Assembly (NCBI GenBank): GCA_013396915.1 | Contig: VWZL01002013.1 | Location: 1 to 64,000, forward strand | From: Stercorarius parasiticus | Taxonomy: Eukaryota > Chordata > Aves > Charadriiformes > Stercorariidae | DNA: 64,000 nucleotides | Direction: 5' to 3' | Part shown: positions 14,140 to 26,179 of the stretch, one piece after another | Position numbering within the stretch: position 1 is the first letter of the stretch | Layout of the letters: each line of letters opens with the position of its first letter | Translations under genes and position numbers: made by a program | Notes under the pieces: generated by a model | Databases searched by the model: none | What the model was told of the DNA's origin: nothing | Seen by the model: only the letters and a program-made list of their open reading frames with translations

Positions 14140-14470
14140 AATTAAAAAAGATTTTGGTAAACTTGAAATCTGGATGAAATTCAGTAAAGATAGATGCAAA
14201 GACCTGCATTTGGAAAGCAGGTATCAAATGCAAGAATGGAAAATGAGCAATTACTAACTGGGTTGAAGTGCTGCAAAAAGGAAACAGATATTGAGTGGAT
14301 GAAATTAAGTATGAGTCAAAAGTGTAATGCTATTGCTAATCACCATGGCAGGCAGCTACCATTGTGGTAGGTACTAACAGGAATTTTATATGTAAGACAC
14401 TGATGACAGCTATTCTGATCTACTTATTCTACGGAGCCATTGTTTGGAGTCCACATTCAGCTTTGGATAT
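14140..14470 (+). mobile_element. Very old CR1/L3-like LINE fragment
   Basis: The text around 14180-14360 (AAATTCAGTAAAGATAGATG, then CTGCATTTGG, GAGTCAAAAGTGTAATGC and AACAGGAATT) follows the order of the RT C-terminal part of ancient CR1-type elements: a region matching the 'frame...NxxKCxxLHL' block, then the 'SQxCxxxAxKA' block, then the 'R..LVRP..EY' block. It is heavily diverged, with many stops and no intact frame. Orientation is plus. Boundaries are approximate because similarity fades at both ends. It appears much older than the other CR1 copies here. Confidence 0.5.
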
Positions 14471-17121
14471 AGCTGGTAATGATTTAAGCAAATGTATAGA
14501 AGAAAAAAATATGTTGCATCATGAGGTGAGACTGCATCTGTGGTCTGCTTCAATCCAAATCAAACTAGTTTTCTGTAAAGAAAGGAGAATAACTGTCTTC
14601 TGAGACCACAGGTAAAAAATCCAAGCCTATTGCAAATACAGCAAAAAGGGTGAAGTCTGGCCTGTAAAGGTTATAAAATATTTACTGACAGTTTTTAAAG
14701 TACAAAGTATACAACAGTAGTAGGGATGATCTATGTATACTTAATACTGCTTCAGGCCAGGAAGACAGATAACATGATCTCTAATGTTCCTTTCAATCCT
14801 CCACTTCTTTTATCCCAAATACACATACCATACATGCTCTAATTGCAGTCGCAGTGATTTCCATGGATGGACATGGTTCAGCAAGAGTTGCATAGCTCCT
14901 CAGATACTTCTGAACAAATACAGTGAATCTGAACAGCAGAGAAAGCCAGAAACTTTTCAAAGATATAAAGAGACACAAAATTCTTGTTACAGGTTTTTTT
15001 CTATGTATTTGAATATACGAACTTTTTACTAATTTCTGTTATTGCTTTGAACTTTTTTCTTTTTAAATGCCTAATCTATAGCATCTCTGAATACAGCTTT
15101 TCTGTTAACTATACTTGGTTAGCTACACTTATAAAATTTAAGGCAATGGACATTACTTTGTTTTTCATATACAATTTTGCTTACATAAAGACAGAGAGAA
15201 ATAAGTTGCATACGTTCTCAAATGAAATTATTAAAGCAATCAAATTGTTAGACTCTGTTTAAATCCCTCAAGCACTTAGTGTCCTTTTGATCAAGACCAG
15301 ACTACTTAAAAATCAGATTTCTTTCATCCCTACTGTTCCCAATAAAGTCTCTAGAGAAGAAATACAGTCCATTTTATGACTGTATGAATTCGTCTGTTCA
15401 CACCTAAACTATCCAATGACAGTATATAAGGCCATGCTAACCAAATATTTACTTTGCTAGATGTTTCAAACACTGAAAAATGTGCAAAGGGCAATCTGGA
15501 CTCACACCGTGTTTCCAGATTTATTGTCTGGACATACAGCAAATGTTGTCTTCAGGAGTACACATGGGCACTCCAAAAAACAATACTCAAAAAACCAACA
15601 AGATACAATATGTTCAATCATAACCATCCAAACTATAATATTTTGGGGCATAAACTGTGCAATTATTCTGCGTTGAAGAACAGCACATATACTTCCCACT
15701 CTTTTATAGTTAAATAATATCATTCAAAACTAAAACACAGCAGTTTTAACTTTGGTTGCTTTATTGACACATTAAATCCTATCTTCTGATCCCTTTTCCA
15801 TACAAAATCTTCTTATCCTGTGAACATGTAAAGAAAGAGACTGCTTTAAAACAAGTTTTAGAAGTAGTGCAGTCCAGAAAGTACCCTCTGAAATTTTTGT
15901 TTCAACACGGTTCCAGTGGTGAAAAACACATATGTAGGACCTACTCCTAATCATCATGTTCAATTGCAACAGCTAGCAACGTATCTAACTAGTGATCTAC
16001 ATGTACAATTTCTTCATTTGCAAACATACGAGATAATTTAAAGTGTAATTTAGTCAGAGATTTGTATGTACAAAGTTCTGCAGGTGCATTTTTTAATCCA
16101 AGTTCATCTGGATTCAGCTTCTCTCCTTCAAAGTGGAGTCAGATTGGAAGGCCTAAGTCACACCAGTTTCCCAAGACCACTGATATTGGTTTCATATAAT
16201 TCATTATAAGATATGTGTTTCATAAACTATTCTATATTTGAAAAAAAGTCTTCAAATGAAATTAACCGTATTTTGTATTGTGCAGGGCTTAAGTCAACAG
16301 CAGCAGGTGTCACTCGGGTTCTAACATGGGTGTAAGCCATTTCTTGGCATTGTTCATTTCATATCACTGATGGATGGGCTCACCTTTTTACCCACACACG
16401 AGCATGGCTGATACCTCTATGTCAGCAGAAGTTCAGAGCATTAGTTGTTTGCAGCCTGTCATTTGTAGTTGCAATACAGTCCTTTTAAATTAATAAAAAT
16501 TAGGGTAATGGTCTGAAACCAGGTTGTATGCACATGTTAGGACAGCCTAAAAGGTTGGGATGTTTTGTGAAATCAGTGAAATGTATTTACTAACTGTTAC
16601 ATAGGCATTAATATAATCTTAACTCGGTGCTGGAGGAGAAAATACTATCAGTGAAACAAATATTAGTGAGTACAGTCAGTTAAGATGGCTTCAGAAGTCA
16701 TTCTAGAGAAAGTGCTCATGGGTATGAGGAAAGGGATGAAACCTTTTAAAAATTAAAAAACAGTATCCACAAATGAGCTTTTGCATGCTTGAGATTTCTA
16801 TTTTAACATTTAGACATCAGTAACATTTCCACTGAGCTCAGTAGAATTACTTTTTTGAAAGAAGAAACTAAATCATGGCGTACCTGCTCTAACTCATTAA
16901 TAACCATTTGCAGCCCAGGAAGTAGTGGTTCATGGCTCTGGAGGTGTAGTCACCTGTATCAAACAGTAATTCTTGAAGACCACGTTTGTCTGGGAAGCAC
17001 TAATTAGTAGCACAAGACAGTGAAGCCTGGCACAGGAGCTCTGAGCTGTTTTCTGGGCTGAGTTTACTCCCTGCAGTTATATAGCAGTCCACAGGGCAGT
17101 ATTTCAGGAAAAAATATGAAA
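14471..17121. other. Unique AT-rich stretch
   Basis: No recognisable repeat or exon. Several overlapping open frames near 15350-15720 occur on both strands, none with a known family pattern, so they are probably chance. Nothing else is supported. Confidence 0.55.
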
Positions 17122-17126
17122 CCAGT

Positions 17127-17587
17127 TGTACTGGGTTTATGTGGCAAGGGTTGGTAGCAGGGGGACTTCAGAGTTGGCCTCTGTGAGAAGATCCCAACCA
17201 CCTGCACCACTTGTTGCCTTACCTAAGGGACTTAGTGTAACCTGCATCAATACCAAGAGAATGGAGACAAGGACAGTGGCAGGAGAGGTATCTGGAGTGA
17301 AGCTGACCCTGGGAAAGGGAGAGGAAAGGTGTTTTCTGTAAGAGTTTAAATGTATGTTTTCTCTCTTTCCCAATATCCATCAGTAATCAAATGTTTTAAG
17401 TTAAATTCCCCAAGTTGAGTCTGTTTTGCCTGCAGCAGTAATTCTGACTGATATTCACATCTTTATTTTAAGACATGAGTTTTCGTATTCCTGCTCTTCC
17501 TATGTTCTTCCCCCATCTTGCTGAGGGCATAGGGTGAATGAGCAGCTGTATAAGTGCTTGGCTGCCAGATGGGGCTGACCCACCACA
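17127..17587 (+). mobile_element. Solo LTR of an avian ERVL-like element, 461 bp
   Basis: The element starts TGTACTGGGTTTATGTGGCA and ends with CCCACCACA, giving TG...CA termini. The identical 5-bp duplication CCAGT flanks it at 17122-17126 and 17588-17592, which fixes the ends. The 3' part carries CCAAGTTGAGTCTGTTTTGCC and the closing segment typical of a common avian ERVL LTR group. From memory, full-length members of that group are considerably longer, so this copy probably has a shortened U3. No internal sequence is attached, so it is a solo LTR. The open frames overlapping it on both strands are not genes. Confidence 0.9.
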
Positions 17588-17592
17588 CCAGT

Positions 17593-20500
17593 GCACTCAT
17601 GATTCCAACGGACAACCAGAAATTCTCCATTAGGCTTAAAGATCTTCAACAATTTAAATACGTATTTACTGATAGAAAATGTCTAATGGCTAATAACAAG
17701 CTGCCATTTAGATGTGCAATCAGTTATACAGTTACACGCTGCCACTGAACAGTCGGAATATTCAACTAAGTACTGCGTAACAGAACAGAAGGAAACAAAC
17801 TGATCATTTAAAAAAGTAGATGGCACACGGGAGTTCTGCTAGAAAGGTATGCAAGAGGACTGAACCCACAGAATGCATAAAATATTTCTGACTTTATTTA
17901 TACCAGTTTTGGACTAGTTAGGTAAATTCAAATTTGTCTTTAAGCAGCTATGTTACAAGCAAAGAATCAAACTTTTAACATATTTATCGTTTTGACTCAT
18001 TGTGGTTCATTTTGTTTATAGCACCAGTCTGAAAGCTATTATAATTGATTGTTATAATTGTCCTGAATATGCATCACCATTTATAATTTTTCCTCTGCCA
18101 AAAAAGTCTCATCGAGTAATACTCAAAATGCTTGTTCTAATGTGGCTCCCATGGTTTAAATAGGACTGGTTTATGCACAAAAATAACATTTTTTTTTCTT
18201 TGAATCCTCTTTGTCATTATTGGACATGCAAAGCAGTTTCAAAAGATTTTTCTTTTTGCAAAACTGCGGTGTTAGTGCGAACTCCACTGGTAGCTCATAT
18301 ATACTGGCCTGCATTAGAAATAATATTGTCCTATACAGTAGAAGAATTAAGGATAAACAAGTTCCAGTTAAAGAGCTGCAATAACATTTTAGCATAAACT
18401 TACAGTGCACTGTCAGATAGATCTTCTTCTTGAGAGCACAGCTACCTCTTTGAAAGCAAAAGCAGTACACTGGAGACAACTTGAATATGGTCAATTTTAA
18501 CAGAATGACAAATGCAATAGAACCAATTTTCTTCTACTGATTTAAAATAATATTGCAATAGCTGTAAAATGCCTACTTGCTCCAGGAACATGCATTATAA
18601 TAATGAGTTCTCTAAAAAATCCTGTATTTTGGTGTTAGTTTTATACATGATGTGATTGATCTTTCTTAAAATAGACAATGTTTATAAAAGAAATTATGCT
18701 TAAATATTAAATAATCAAATATAACTTATTGTAATGCCTGCTTTAATATTCACAAAGAATGGTATGAATATGAACCTGAATCTTCCACAGGTTTAAAGCA
18801 TTATTTAAGTGGTACCTTTGAAATGTATAGGATAAATACTGTTTCAGAAGTCACAGGTAAGACAATACCTTGCTCATATCATGCCTAAATCAAGTTTTCA
18901 GTCTGAACATATCTTTTCAGGGAAGGAGAAGTTCAAACTGGAGTCATTGCAAATGAAGTTTACTGGAATGATGATGGGCATAGAAACTCTATGTTCAGGG
19001 AAAAGATGAAGAGTTTGGCTTCTCTATTGTTAGCAGTTTGTCTTGTTAAAGCAAATGTAGCAGAGACCCAAGAACCAAAGCAGAAGGAAAGTTATTTAAA
19101 CTCAATAACAAATGAATAACTGAATAGAAATTGGCCATTAATAAATTTAATTTTTATTCTAAATTAACCAAAAAAGTCCCTTGTGAAATCAGGAAAATGT
19201 CCGTCATACAGAATGTTTTTGACTCTTCTGTTCCTATTAAAAGATAATTTTGCAAAAGAAAGCATGTTGTCTTTATAGAACATCTGACATCATTTGACCA
19301 AAAGTTGTTTACATTAGTGAAAACTGGAGGCCTACCTGAATCTGCTGAAGGCAGATTTTGCGCCCTCTATTACAATGTGTATTTTACTTCAGTGTCAACA
19401 CATCCATGCATACCAATACGTATACATGTTGCCCAGCTGTGGCAGCTGCCCTTCTTGATCTCCTACAGCCAGAGCCTCTCCATTAACACCGCAGTGTGTG
19501 CTGCAATGCTCCCGACACTCACTATGTCAGTTTTAGGAACAAACCACACGACTAGAATTGGTTATTATTGTTCTCCAAGCAGCACAAGCATGAGAAACCA
19601 TTATTTTATGTTTAAATGAACAGAGTCTGTTAGATATAAACGTTTAAGGGAATATAGTAAGTAAAATGCCCAATTATTACTTAATTTCTGAAAAGCAGAC
19701 ATATTCCTCATGAGCAAGAAATAAGACAGATGCATCAAATTCCAAACTCTTTTTCCATCTATGAACTCTATGGAATTATTTGCCCACGTGAATACTTCCT
19801 GTCCCATATGAGCCATCTGACTAACAGAACATAATCAGACCCATTGCTGGATTTTCTGACAGGTTATGGGGGAGTGGGGAGAGGCAGTTATCTGAATTCA
19901 CTGCAGGTAGATAGATGTTCTAAACTCCCAGATCTCAGCACACCCCAAAATATAACTTACCAATATTTTGTTTTAAAGAATCACTAAAAATAAAGTTCCG
20001 GTATTGAAAAATTGGTCACAAGAAGACCCATATAAAGCTCAATCTTGCAAAAACTGCCACACAGCCTAACTTTATTGCTGTGAGCAGTCCTTACTATTCA
20101 TGGTGGTAATTATAAATACATGCACAAGTGCTGGCAAATTAAGTTTTTATTTCCTGGATAAATGAAAGATTGTATCTGACACAAACTTATTACTCTGTCT
20201 TCGTAGAATTAGAAGGAACTTATTTTTCTCTCAACCTAAAATTCAATTAAAAATCTGAAGCAATACCATAAAGTGTTTCTTCACAAAAGAATGAAAAAAT
20301 ATGAAAACAACACATTCGTTTTAGGCAAACAAAACAGTTCATATGCTGGAGTTATACTAAAACTTTTTCAATGAGAAAACAGCAACACAAGTAACAGCAA
20401 GTAGTCATCTTGAACACATAAAAAGAGACACAGGAAAATTTTTGCTGTGGAAAAATCATAATGCTAAGTGAGTTAGAAGTAAGTTAAGCAAGATTCTGTT

Positions 20501-20738
20501 TTTATGATACAAATCATTACATAGCTGACAGCAATCTAATAATAAGCATGCTTAAATACTTAAAAATTTTTCATGTTAACCTAACAACAATATGATAATT
20601 TTAACAGGAGAATAACAACAGGTAAAATAGTGAGCTGGTAAAGTTGTCATCATAAATAGGTTTCTATGTAAATTGTATATGTCACTAGTCTCAAACCCAT
20701 GAGCTCTTTTAAGAATACGAATGTAAGAATGTGGAATC
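17593..20738. other. Unique AT-rich stretch
   Basis: No recognisable transposon. The frames at 18171-18494 and 19305-19619 show no family pattern. A short segment at 18791-18856 has splice-like borders (see findings). The segment around 19310-19560 is richer in G+C but unidentified. Confidence 0.5.
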
Positions 20739-20743
20739 TTACT

Positions 20744-21117
20744 TGTCCTGGATCTGACGGGGATAGTGTTAATTTCCAAAAGGATCTGTCAAGGGACACA
20801 GGTATTCCATCCCATGTGATGCCATGCCCAGTCTATAGCCAGGAGCTGGCTAGGGGAGAGGGCAGGAATGTCGCTTGGGAGCTGGGTGGGTCGTCCTGGT
20901 CGGGTCAGTAACCAGTGGTACCATAACATGTCTGTACATTCCTCAGTGTTATTGTTGTTGTTTTCCTGTTCCCTTTGCTGTTCTGTTAAATTGCCTTTGT
21001 CTCAACTCACAAGTTTCGCCTTTTTCTTCTGATTCTTCCCCCCCATCCCACATCTGGGGGCAGGATGAGTGAGCAGCCGCATGGTTCTTTGTTGCCAGCT
21101 GAGGCTAAACCATGACA
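20744..21117 (+). mobile_element. Solo LTR, avian ERVL-like, internally shortened (374 bp)
   Basis: It begins TGTCCTGGATCTGACGGGGA and ends GGCTAAACCATGACA, matching the termini of a widespread avian LTR group. The R/U5-like part has TTGTCTCAACTCACAAGTTT, then CCCCCCATCCCAC, then GAGTGAGCAGCCGC. The left flank is TTACT (20739-20743) and the right flank ATACT (21118-21122), a 5-bp duplication with one mismatch. Compared with the related LTR at 23454-24034, much of U3 is missing: the text jumps from GTTAATTTCCAAAAGG to GTATTCCATCCCATGTGATG. No internal retroviral sequence adjoins it. Confidence 0.88.
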
Positions 21118-21122
21118 ATACT

Positions 21123-21463
21123 CCAGTGGAAAATGGCTAGTTTGGTCTCACATAAATGTCATAGACAATAGAGGAGGTTTCCAACAGATTAATGTTGCAG
21201 CTGTATGCCTGTATTGTTTTTGAATGCTGCTTATAAAATCTTTTCCAAAATATCAATGCATATTGGAAAATCACACTCTTCCCTTGTCCACCTAGATAAA
21301 ATTATACTAATCCAGGTATGATTGTTAAGCAAAAATAAGAATATACTCCAAAGGAAAAACCATTCTTCATGGAGGTAAAACAAGGAGGATCAGATCAGAC
21401 ATAGAAGCAGTCAGGAAAATCACATTAATGTGTTCTTCTTTAATATAAATGATAAAATTATTT
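21123..21463. other. Short unique stretch between an LTR and a CR1
   Basis: AT-rich sequence with no recognisable feature. Confidence 0.5.
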
Positions 21464-21893
21464 AGGAAGAGCCACGAAGGTGATCAGAGGGCTGGAGCAC
21501 CTCTCCTATGAGGACACTCTGAGAGAGCTGGAGCTGTTCAGCCTGGAGAAGAGAAAGCTCTGGGGAGACCTCATAGCAGCCTTCCAGTACCTGAATGGGG
21601 ACTCTTTATGAGGGAGTGTAGTGATAGGATGAGGGGTAACGGTTTTAAACTGAAAGAGGGTAGATTTAGATTAGACTTCAGGAAGAAAGTCTTTGCTGTG
21701 AGGGTGGTGAGACACCAGAACAGGCTGCCCAGAGAAGTTGTGGATGCCCCTTCCCTGGAAGTGTTCAAGGCCAGGCTGGATGGGGCTTTGAGCAACCTGG
21801 TCTAGTGGAAGGTGTCCCTGCCCATGGTGGGGGGGTTGAAATGAGACGATCATTAAGGTCCCTTCCAACTCGAACCATTCTATGATTCTATGA
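21464..21893 (+). mobile_element. CR1 LINE 3' end fragment, 430 bp
   Basis: Plus-strand 3' terminal piece of CR1 covering the ORF2 C-terminus and 3'UTR, ending in two octamer units (ATTCTATG ATTCTATGA). The frame 21608-21805 encodes the usual CR1 ORF2 end ([38 protein letters not shown], stop). Relative to the copy at 35091-35580, a short segment is deleted just before 21599. From 21599 to 21893 the two copies differ at only two positions. It is 5'-truncated near 21464. Confidence 0.93.
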
Positions 21894-23453
21894 AATTATT
21901 ACTACTTGTCCTGTAGAGATAGCACCATTGGTTTAGTTATTGTGAAGAAGGTGAAACCTCCAAAATTCAACACACAACTAAACACATTTAAACATACTAA
22001 TATATCCAGGTTCTTAACTATACTCCCAAGGCTTGCTACTGAGAAGTGTTTTAATGTCTTATTTTTTATCCTTACGCAAATATTCACTAGAAAGTGTAAA
22101 GATCTCAGTTTCACTGTAAATATCCCAGTAGGCTTCATTAAATAGAATAAATTGAAAAATACCTCTCTTGTTTAGGCATCTATTTTCTTTATCAACAATA
22201 CCTGTAGAGTTGGTGTTTGCTGGTATGCTAAACCCAGAGGGTAAATGGTGAATATGACCTACGCAGGAGAAATCTGCTTGTATAAAGGTAGAGGAGGACT
22301 TCTGCCAACTCAGTTGTCAAACACTTGCAGTTCCTCTCTTCCTCTACAGGGAAATACTGACCTTGTTTGGAAATATAATGGTGAATAACATTCCTTTAAG
22401 TTATTTTTGCTTGTACAAGTTTAATTTTCTTAGGCTCCAAGAACCTCTCAGACAATTGCAGCTGACCCATTCTGTTCATGTCTTTTGAAAAGACAGTCTC
22501 TACCAATGTCAAGGTTATTTGACTACAGATAGTCTCATATTGACTAGTAACAATTCTTTCTTTAATTCCTGTTGACATCTACTTTCTGCTACTCTTTTAC
22601 ACTGTCCCATGGGTCTCAAAATAGGTACACAGTATTTTCATCAATCCTGTTATAATCTTAAATATTAGCATAATGTTGATCCAATCTTATGTAGTAAGAG
22701 AGATGTATAATGTATGGGAGAGATATTTATGTACAAACAAAATTTGTACATCACCTAAATATTTTCATCTATTCTTTTAACCATAGGGTAGTTATGTTAA
22801 AATTCACCAAGTGTTAGCCCTCCCAAGTGCGTAAGGCATTTCCTTGAAGCCTATCTGAGCATTTGAAAGCTTTCCTATCCCAAATGAAATTGTGCTATGT
22901 AGACCAAATTTATCTGCATTCCCCATGTAGATTCTGGGAGTTGGGCTGGTAATAGCTAGATTAAGATAGCAGTCACAGATGCCTTACCCTGTTTCAATTA
23001 TTTCTTCATTAAATCAGTTCCAACACCACTTCTCCATCTATTAAATAACCAAGATTCATAATCAAATGAATAACGAAAGGTGAATGAAAATGTTGTGCTT
23101 AGCTGTATGCTAAGGCTCTTTTCAGGCTGATAGATTCAAATGACTATATCAACACTTGATGTGTGTTACTGAGAGAAGATTTAGCCTTAAATATCTTTCT
23201 TTTTTTCCTTTTTTTTTTTTTTAATTCATCTCTTTGAATTAAAAAGCTTTAAGTAAGTCCTTTTTATTACTGTGGATTGATGTTTGTAATAAAATAAACG
23301 TTTTAGTATTGTATTTATGCCCTGTAATATGAACAGAATCAGAAGTAGCTGATTAAATTGTACGATTCCTTGCAGATAATAGTGCCCAACAAATATTTCC
23401 AAAAGTTTTGATTAATTTAGGATTTTTCTCGATAGTATCTTCCTGTAACTAAA
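21894..23453. other. Unique AT-rich stretch with a T-run
   Basis: No recognisable gene or transposon. A T-rich run lies at about 23196-23222. The overlapping opposite-strand open frames at 21902-22145 look like chance. Confidence 0.5.
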
Positions 23454-24034
23454 TAACCATGGTTTAAGCCCAGACAGCAGATAAGCACCACACAGCCAAT
23501 CACTCACTCTCCCTACAGTTGGATGAAGGAGAGAACTGGAAGGGTAAAAGGGCAAAAACTTGTGACTTGAGATAAAGACAGTTTAATAGGTAAAGCAAAA
23601 GCTGCGTGGATAAGCAAACCAAAATGCAAAATTCACTCACCATTTCCCATTGACAGGCAGATGTTTAGCCATTTCCAGGAAAGCAGGGCCCCACCACATG
23701 TAATGTTTGTTTGGGAAGACAAATGCCATAACTCTAAACGTCTCCTCCTTCCTCCTTCTTCCCCCAGCATTTATTGCTGATCATGACATCATATGGTTTG
23801 GAATATCCCTTTTGTTAGTTGGGGTTAGTCCTCTCCCAACTTCTTGCTCACCCTCAGACTACTTGCTGGCAGTGCAGCGTGAGAAGCAGAAAAAGGCCTT
23901 GGTGCTGTGTAAGCACTGCTCAACAATAACTAAACAATCCCCGTTATCAATACTGTTTCATCACAAATCCAAAACATAGCACTGTACAAGATACTTTGAA
24001 GAAAATTAACTATATCCCAGCCAAAAGCATTACA
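23454..24034 (-). mobile_element. LTR of an avian ERVL-like element, about 580 bp, diverged
   Basis: On the minus strand it begins TGTAATGCTTTTGGCTGGGA, a diverged form of the TGTCCTGGTTTCGGCTGGGA start, and ends near GGGCTTAAACCATGG. Inside are the family's U3 text (AGTGCTATGTTTTGGATT), the ATATTCCAAACCATATGATG block before a TATA-like GCAATAAATGC (about 23767-23779), and the TATTAAACTGTCTTTATCTC block (about 23572-23590) containing a polyadenylation-like signal. It is the same group as 20744-21117 but keeps the complete U3. The left terminus is eroded and I could not identify a TSD. No internal sequence is attached. The plus-strand frame at 23707-23979 is antisense noise. Confidence 0.85.
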
Positions 24035-25799
24035 GACTGTCATGTCCTTTGCTCTTCATCATCTTACCTGACCAAAGAAATGTGAGCTCTGTACCATAAA
24101 ATTTACGAGATATGGATTAGATTCCCAACTGTTTAGATCCAAACTACTTGAAAGTGTTCTTAAAATGGAAGCACTTGTAATGGACAGGGACCATTTCATG
24201 CACAACCAAAGCCAGCGAATATTTCTGTTGTTTACATGCAAAAGGGAATAATACTTAGGAATGGCATTTCAATGTTTTTTGAAAACATATACAGATCATT
24301 TGTCAACACCCAACATTCTTGGGGTTTTTTTCCTCCACTTTCAGAAATACATTATTTTTCAGATGGACATGCTCTTACCTTTTACTAGTTTTGGAACAAA
24401 AGTCTATATAGGGGAAGGATCAGCTCAACCTTGAAGTAAGAAATTAGAGAGGTTTTTTTACTTTCTTACTTTACTTTTTTTTTTTTTATTTATGAGTGAA
24501 TACTTAGATTTCATAGCTTCTTTTTGTGTGTGTGTGTGTTAATTTAATTTTTAAAAAATAATTTTCCACCTTTTTATTTTTGATTTAATTAAACTTATCA
24601 AAGATATCATGATGATTCTCACATCTTCCTCAACATCCTTCCTGGTTTTTCATCTTCTGTGGTCAAAGATGGCTGAATGAATCAGAGCTTCTCTATTCTT
24701 TTCACGATTAAAAAAAAGTATAACTACAGTTCCAGATTTTGGAGCATTTTCAGTGTATATTTTAACTGTATTTTTCACATCTTTTCTGTAAGAGTTTGAA
24801 AAAAACTGGTCTGTGTGTGCTGGCTATGCAATACTCTATTACTTCACATGTTCAATTCTGTCTAGTACAACATATTTTATAATTACCTTCTAGATGTTCC
24901 ATTAGAAATTGGTTTTCCTTTTTTTAAAAATATTGAATATCTTTTTTCCCCCTTCTTTACAAGGAACATTGGTATACAGGTGTTCTTTCCTTAGCTAGCA
25001 TCAGAGGTTTTTACTATCATGCCACAGCTTTAACTATGGGCACTACTTCTTTGTGAGACATTTATTATATACAAGAGATTTATCTGTTTCTTAAAATATT
25101 GCAAATGTATTCTGCATCCATATAAACAAGGGAGAACTATTATTTCTTTGTACCTGACTATTTCAACAACAAGGCTTAGATATTTTTAGATATAGATGCT
25201 GTGACACCTCCATGGAAATTCTTCATTCCTTGTTGCAACGTGAACTTCCTTGCACACAATCTGCCACTCATACTTTCTAGTGCACTTATCAAGAAATGAA
25301 GTGAGTAAGAGAAAGTAATTATGCTTATAACACTACTTCCATCTCCCATTTAATATTCAGAGGTACATTTGGCTCCATTAGCAAGACATAGTAGTAATAC
25401 TTTGTAACTGAGAGATACTCAGAAAGAAAATGTGAACTAGAAGCAGTCTAAAGTGGTAAAGTCTAACCTAGCTAAAGCCTACAGTGAGAGTGTTTCAAGA
25501 CCTCTATAACCCAGTGAGCATGGTGCTGTTTTTTCTTTAGATCTACTCAGCTTGGATTTTACACCCCAGAAAGAACAAGCAAAAACCAAGTTTCGATTTC
25601 TTCTAAGTTGTAGCATAGCTATGGTGCAAACTCTTTAATACAATTAATGAAATTAAGTGTCTAAGATCTTAAAGAGAGTTCATGTGACTGATTTCAGTAA
25701 AGAACACCGAAGAATTGCTTATTACTCTATAGTACCCAACCCTCTAACTGCTGCAGGACAGATACAGGGGCACCGGTTATCCTACAGACTTTATAGATT
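24035..25799. other. Unique AT-rich stretch with T-runs and a short (TG)n
   Basis: No gene or transposon recognised. It contains a T-rich stretch (24452-24492) and a (TG)8 run (24525-24540). Confidence 0.5.
24525..24540. repeat. (TG)n microsatellite, 8 units
   Basis: Perfect alternating TG run, preceded by a T-run. It is potentially length-variable. Confidence 0.8.
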
Positions 25800-26173
25800 T
25801 GGGGTTGTTCAGCCTGGAGAAGAGAAGACTCCAGGGGGACCTTATAGCAGCCCTCCAGTACCTGAAGGGGGCCTACAAGAAAGTGGGGAGGGACTGTTTG
25901 CAAGGGCATGTAGTGATAGGACAAGGGGCAATGGTTTTAAACTAGAGCAGAGTAGGTTTAGATTAGACATTAGGAGGAAGTTCTTTACAATGAGGGTGGT
26001 GAGACACTGGCACAGGTTGCCCAGAGAGGTGGTGGAGGCCCCAGGCCTGGAGACATTCAAGGCCAGGCTTCATGAGGCTCTGAGCAATCTGACCTAGTTA
26101 AAGATGTCCCTGCTTTAAAGGTCCCTTCCAACCCAACACATTCTATGATTCTATGATTCTATGATTCTATGAT
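25800..26173 (+). mobile_element. CR1 LINE 3' end fragment with octamer tail
   Basis: Plus-strand CR1 3' end. The frame encodes [13 protein letters not shown] text near 25805-25840, then GNGFKLEQSRFRLDIRRKFF and [16 protein letters not shown], and ends ALSNLT-stop at about 26097. A short 3'UTR follows, then four octamer units (ATTCTATG) at about 26141-26173. The 3'UTR is shortened: the usual block between CCCTGC and TTTAAAGG is nearly absent. The element runs directly into a retroviral protease fragment. Confidence 0.92.
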
Positions 26174-26179
26174 CTTGCT

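Noticed and set aside
21902..22145. Overlapping 78-79 codon frames on opposite strands
   Set aside because: No family pattern, AT-rich composition and exact overlap on both strands indicate chance openness.
26130..26175. Tandem ATTCTATG units resembling a short CRISPR-like or satellite array
   Set aside because: There are no spacers. The octamer is the normal 3' tail of avian CR1, and the same unit ends other CR1 copies here.
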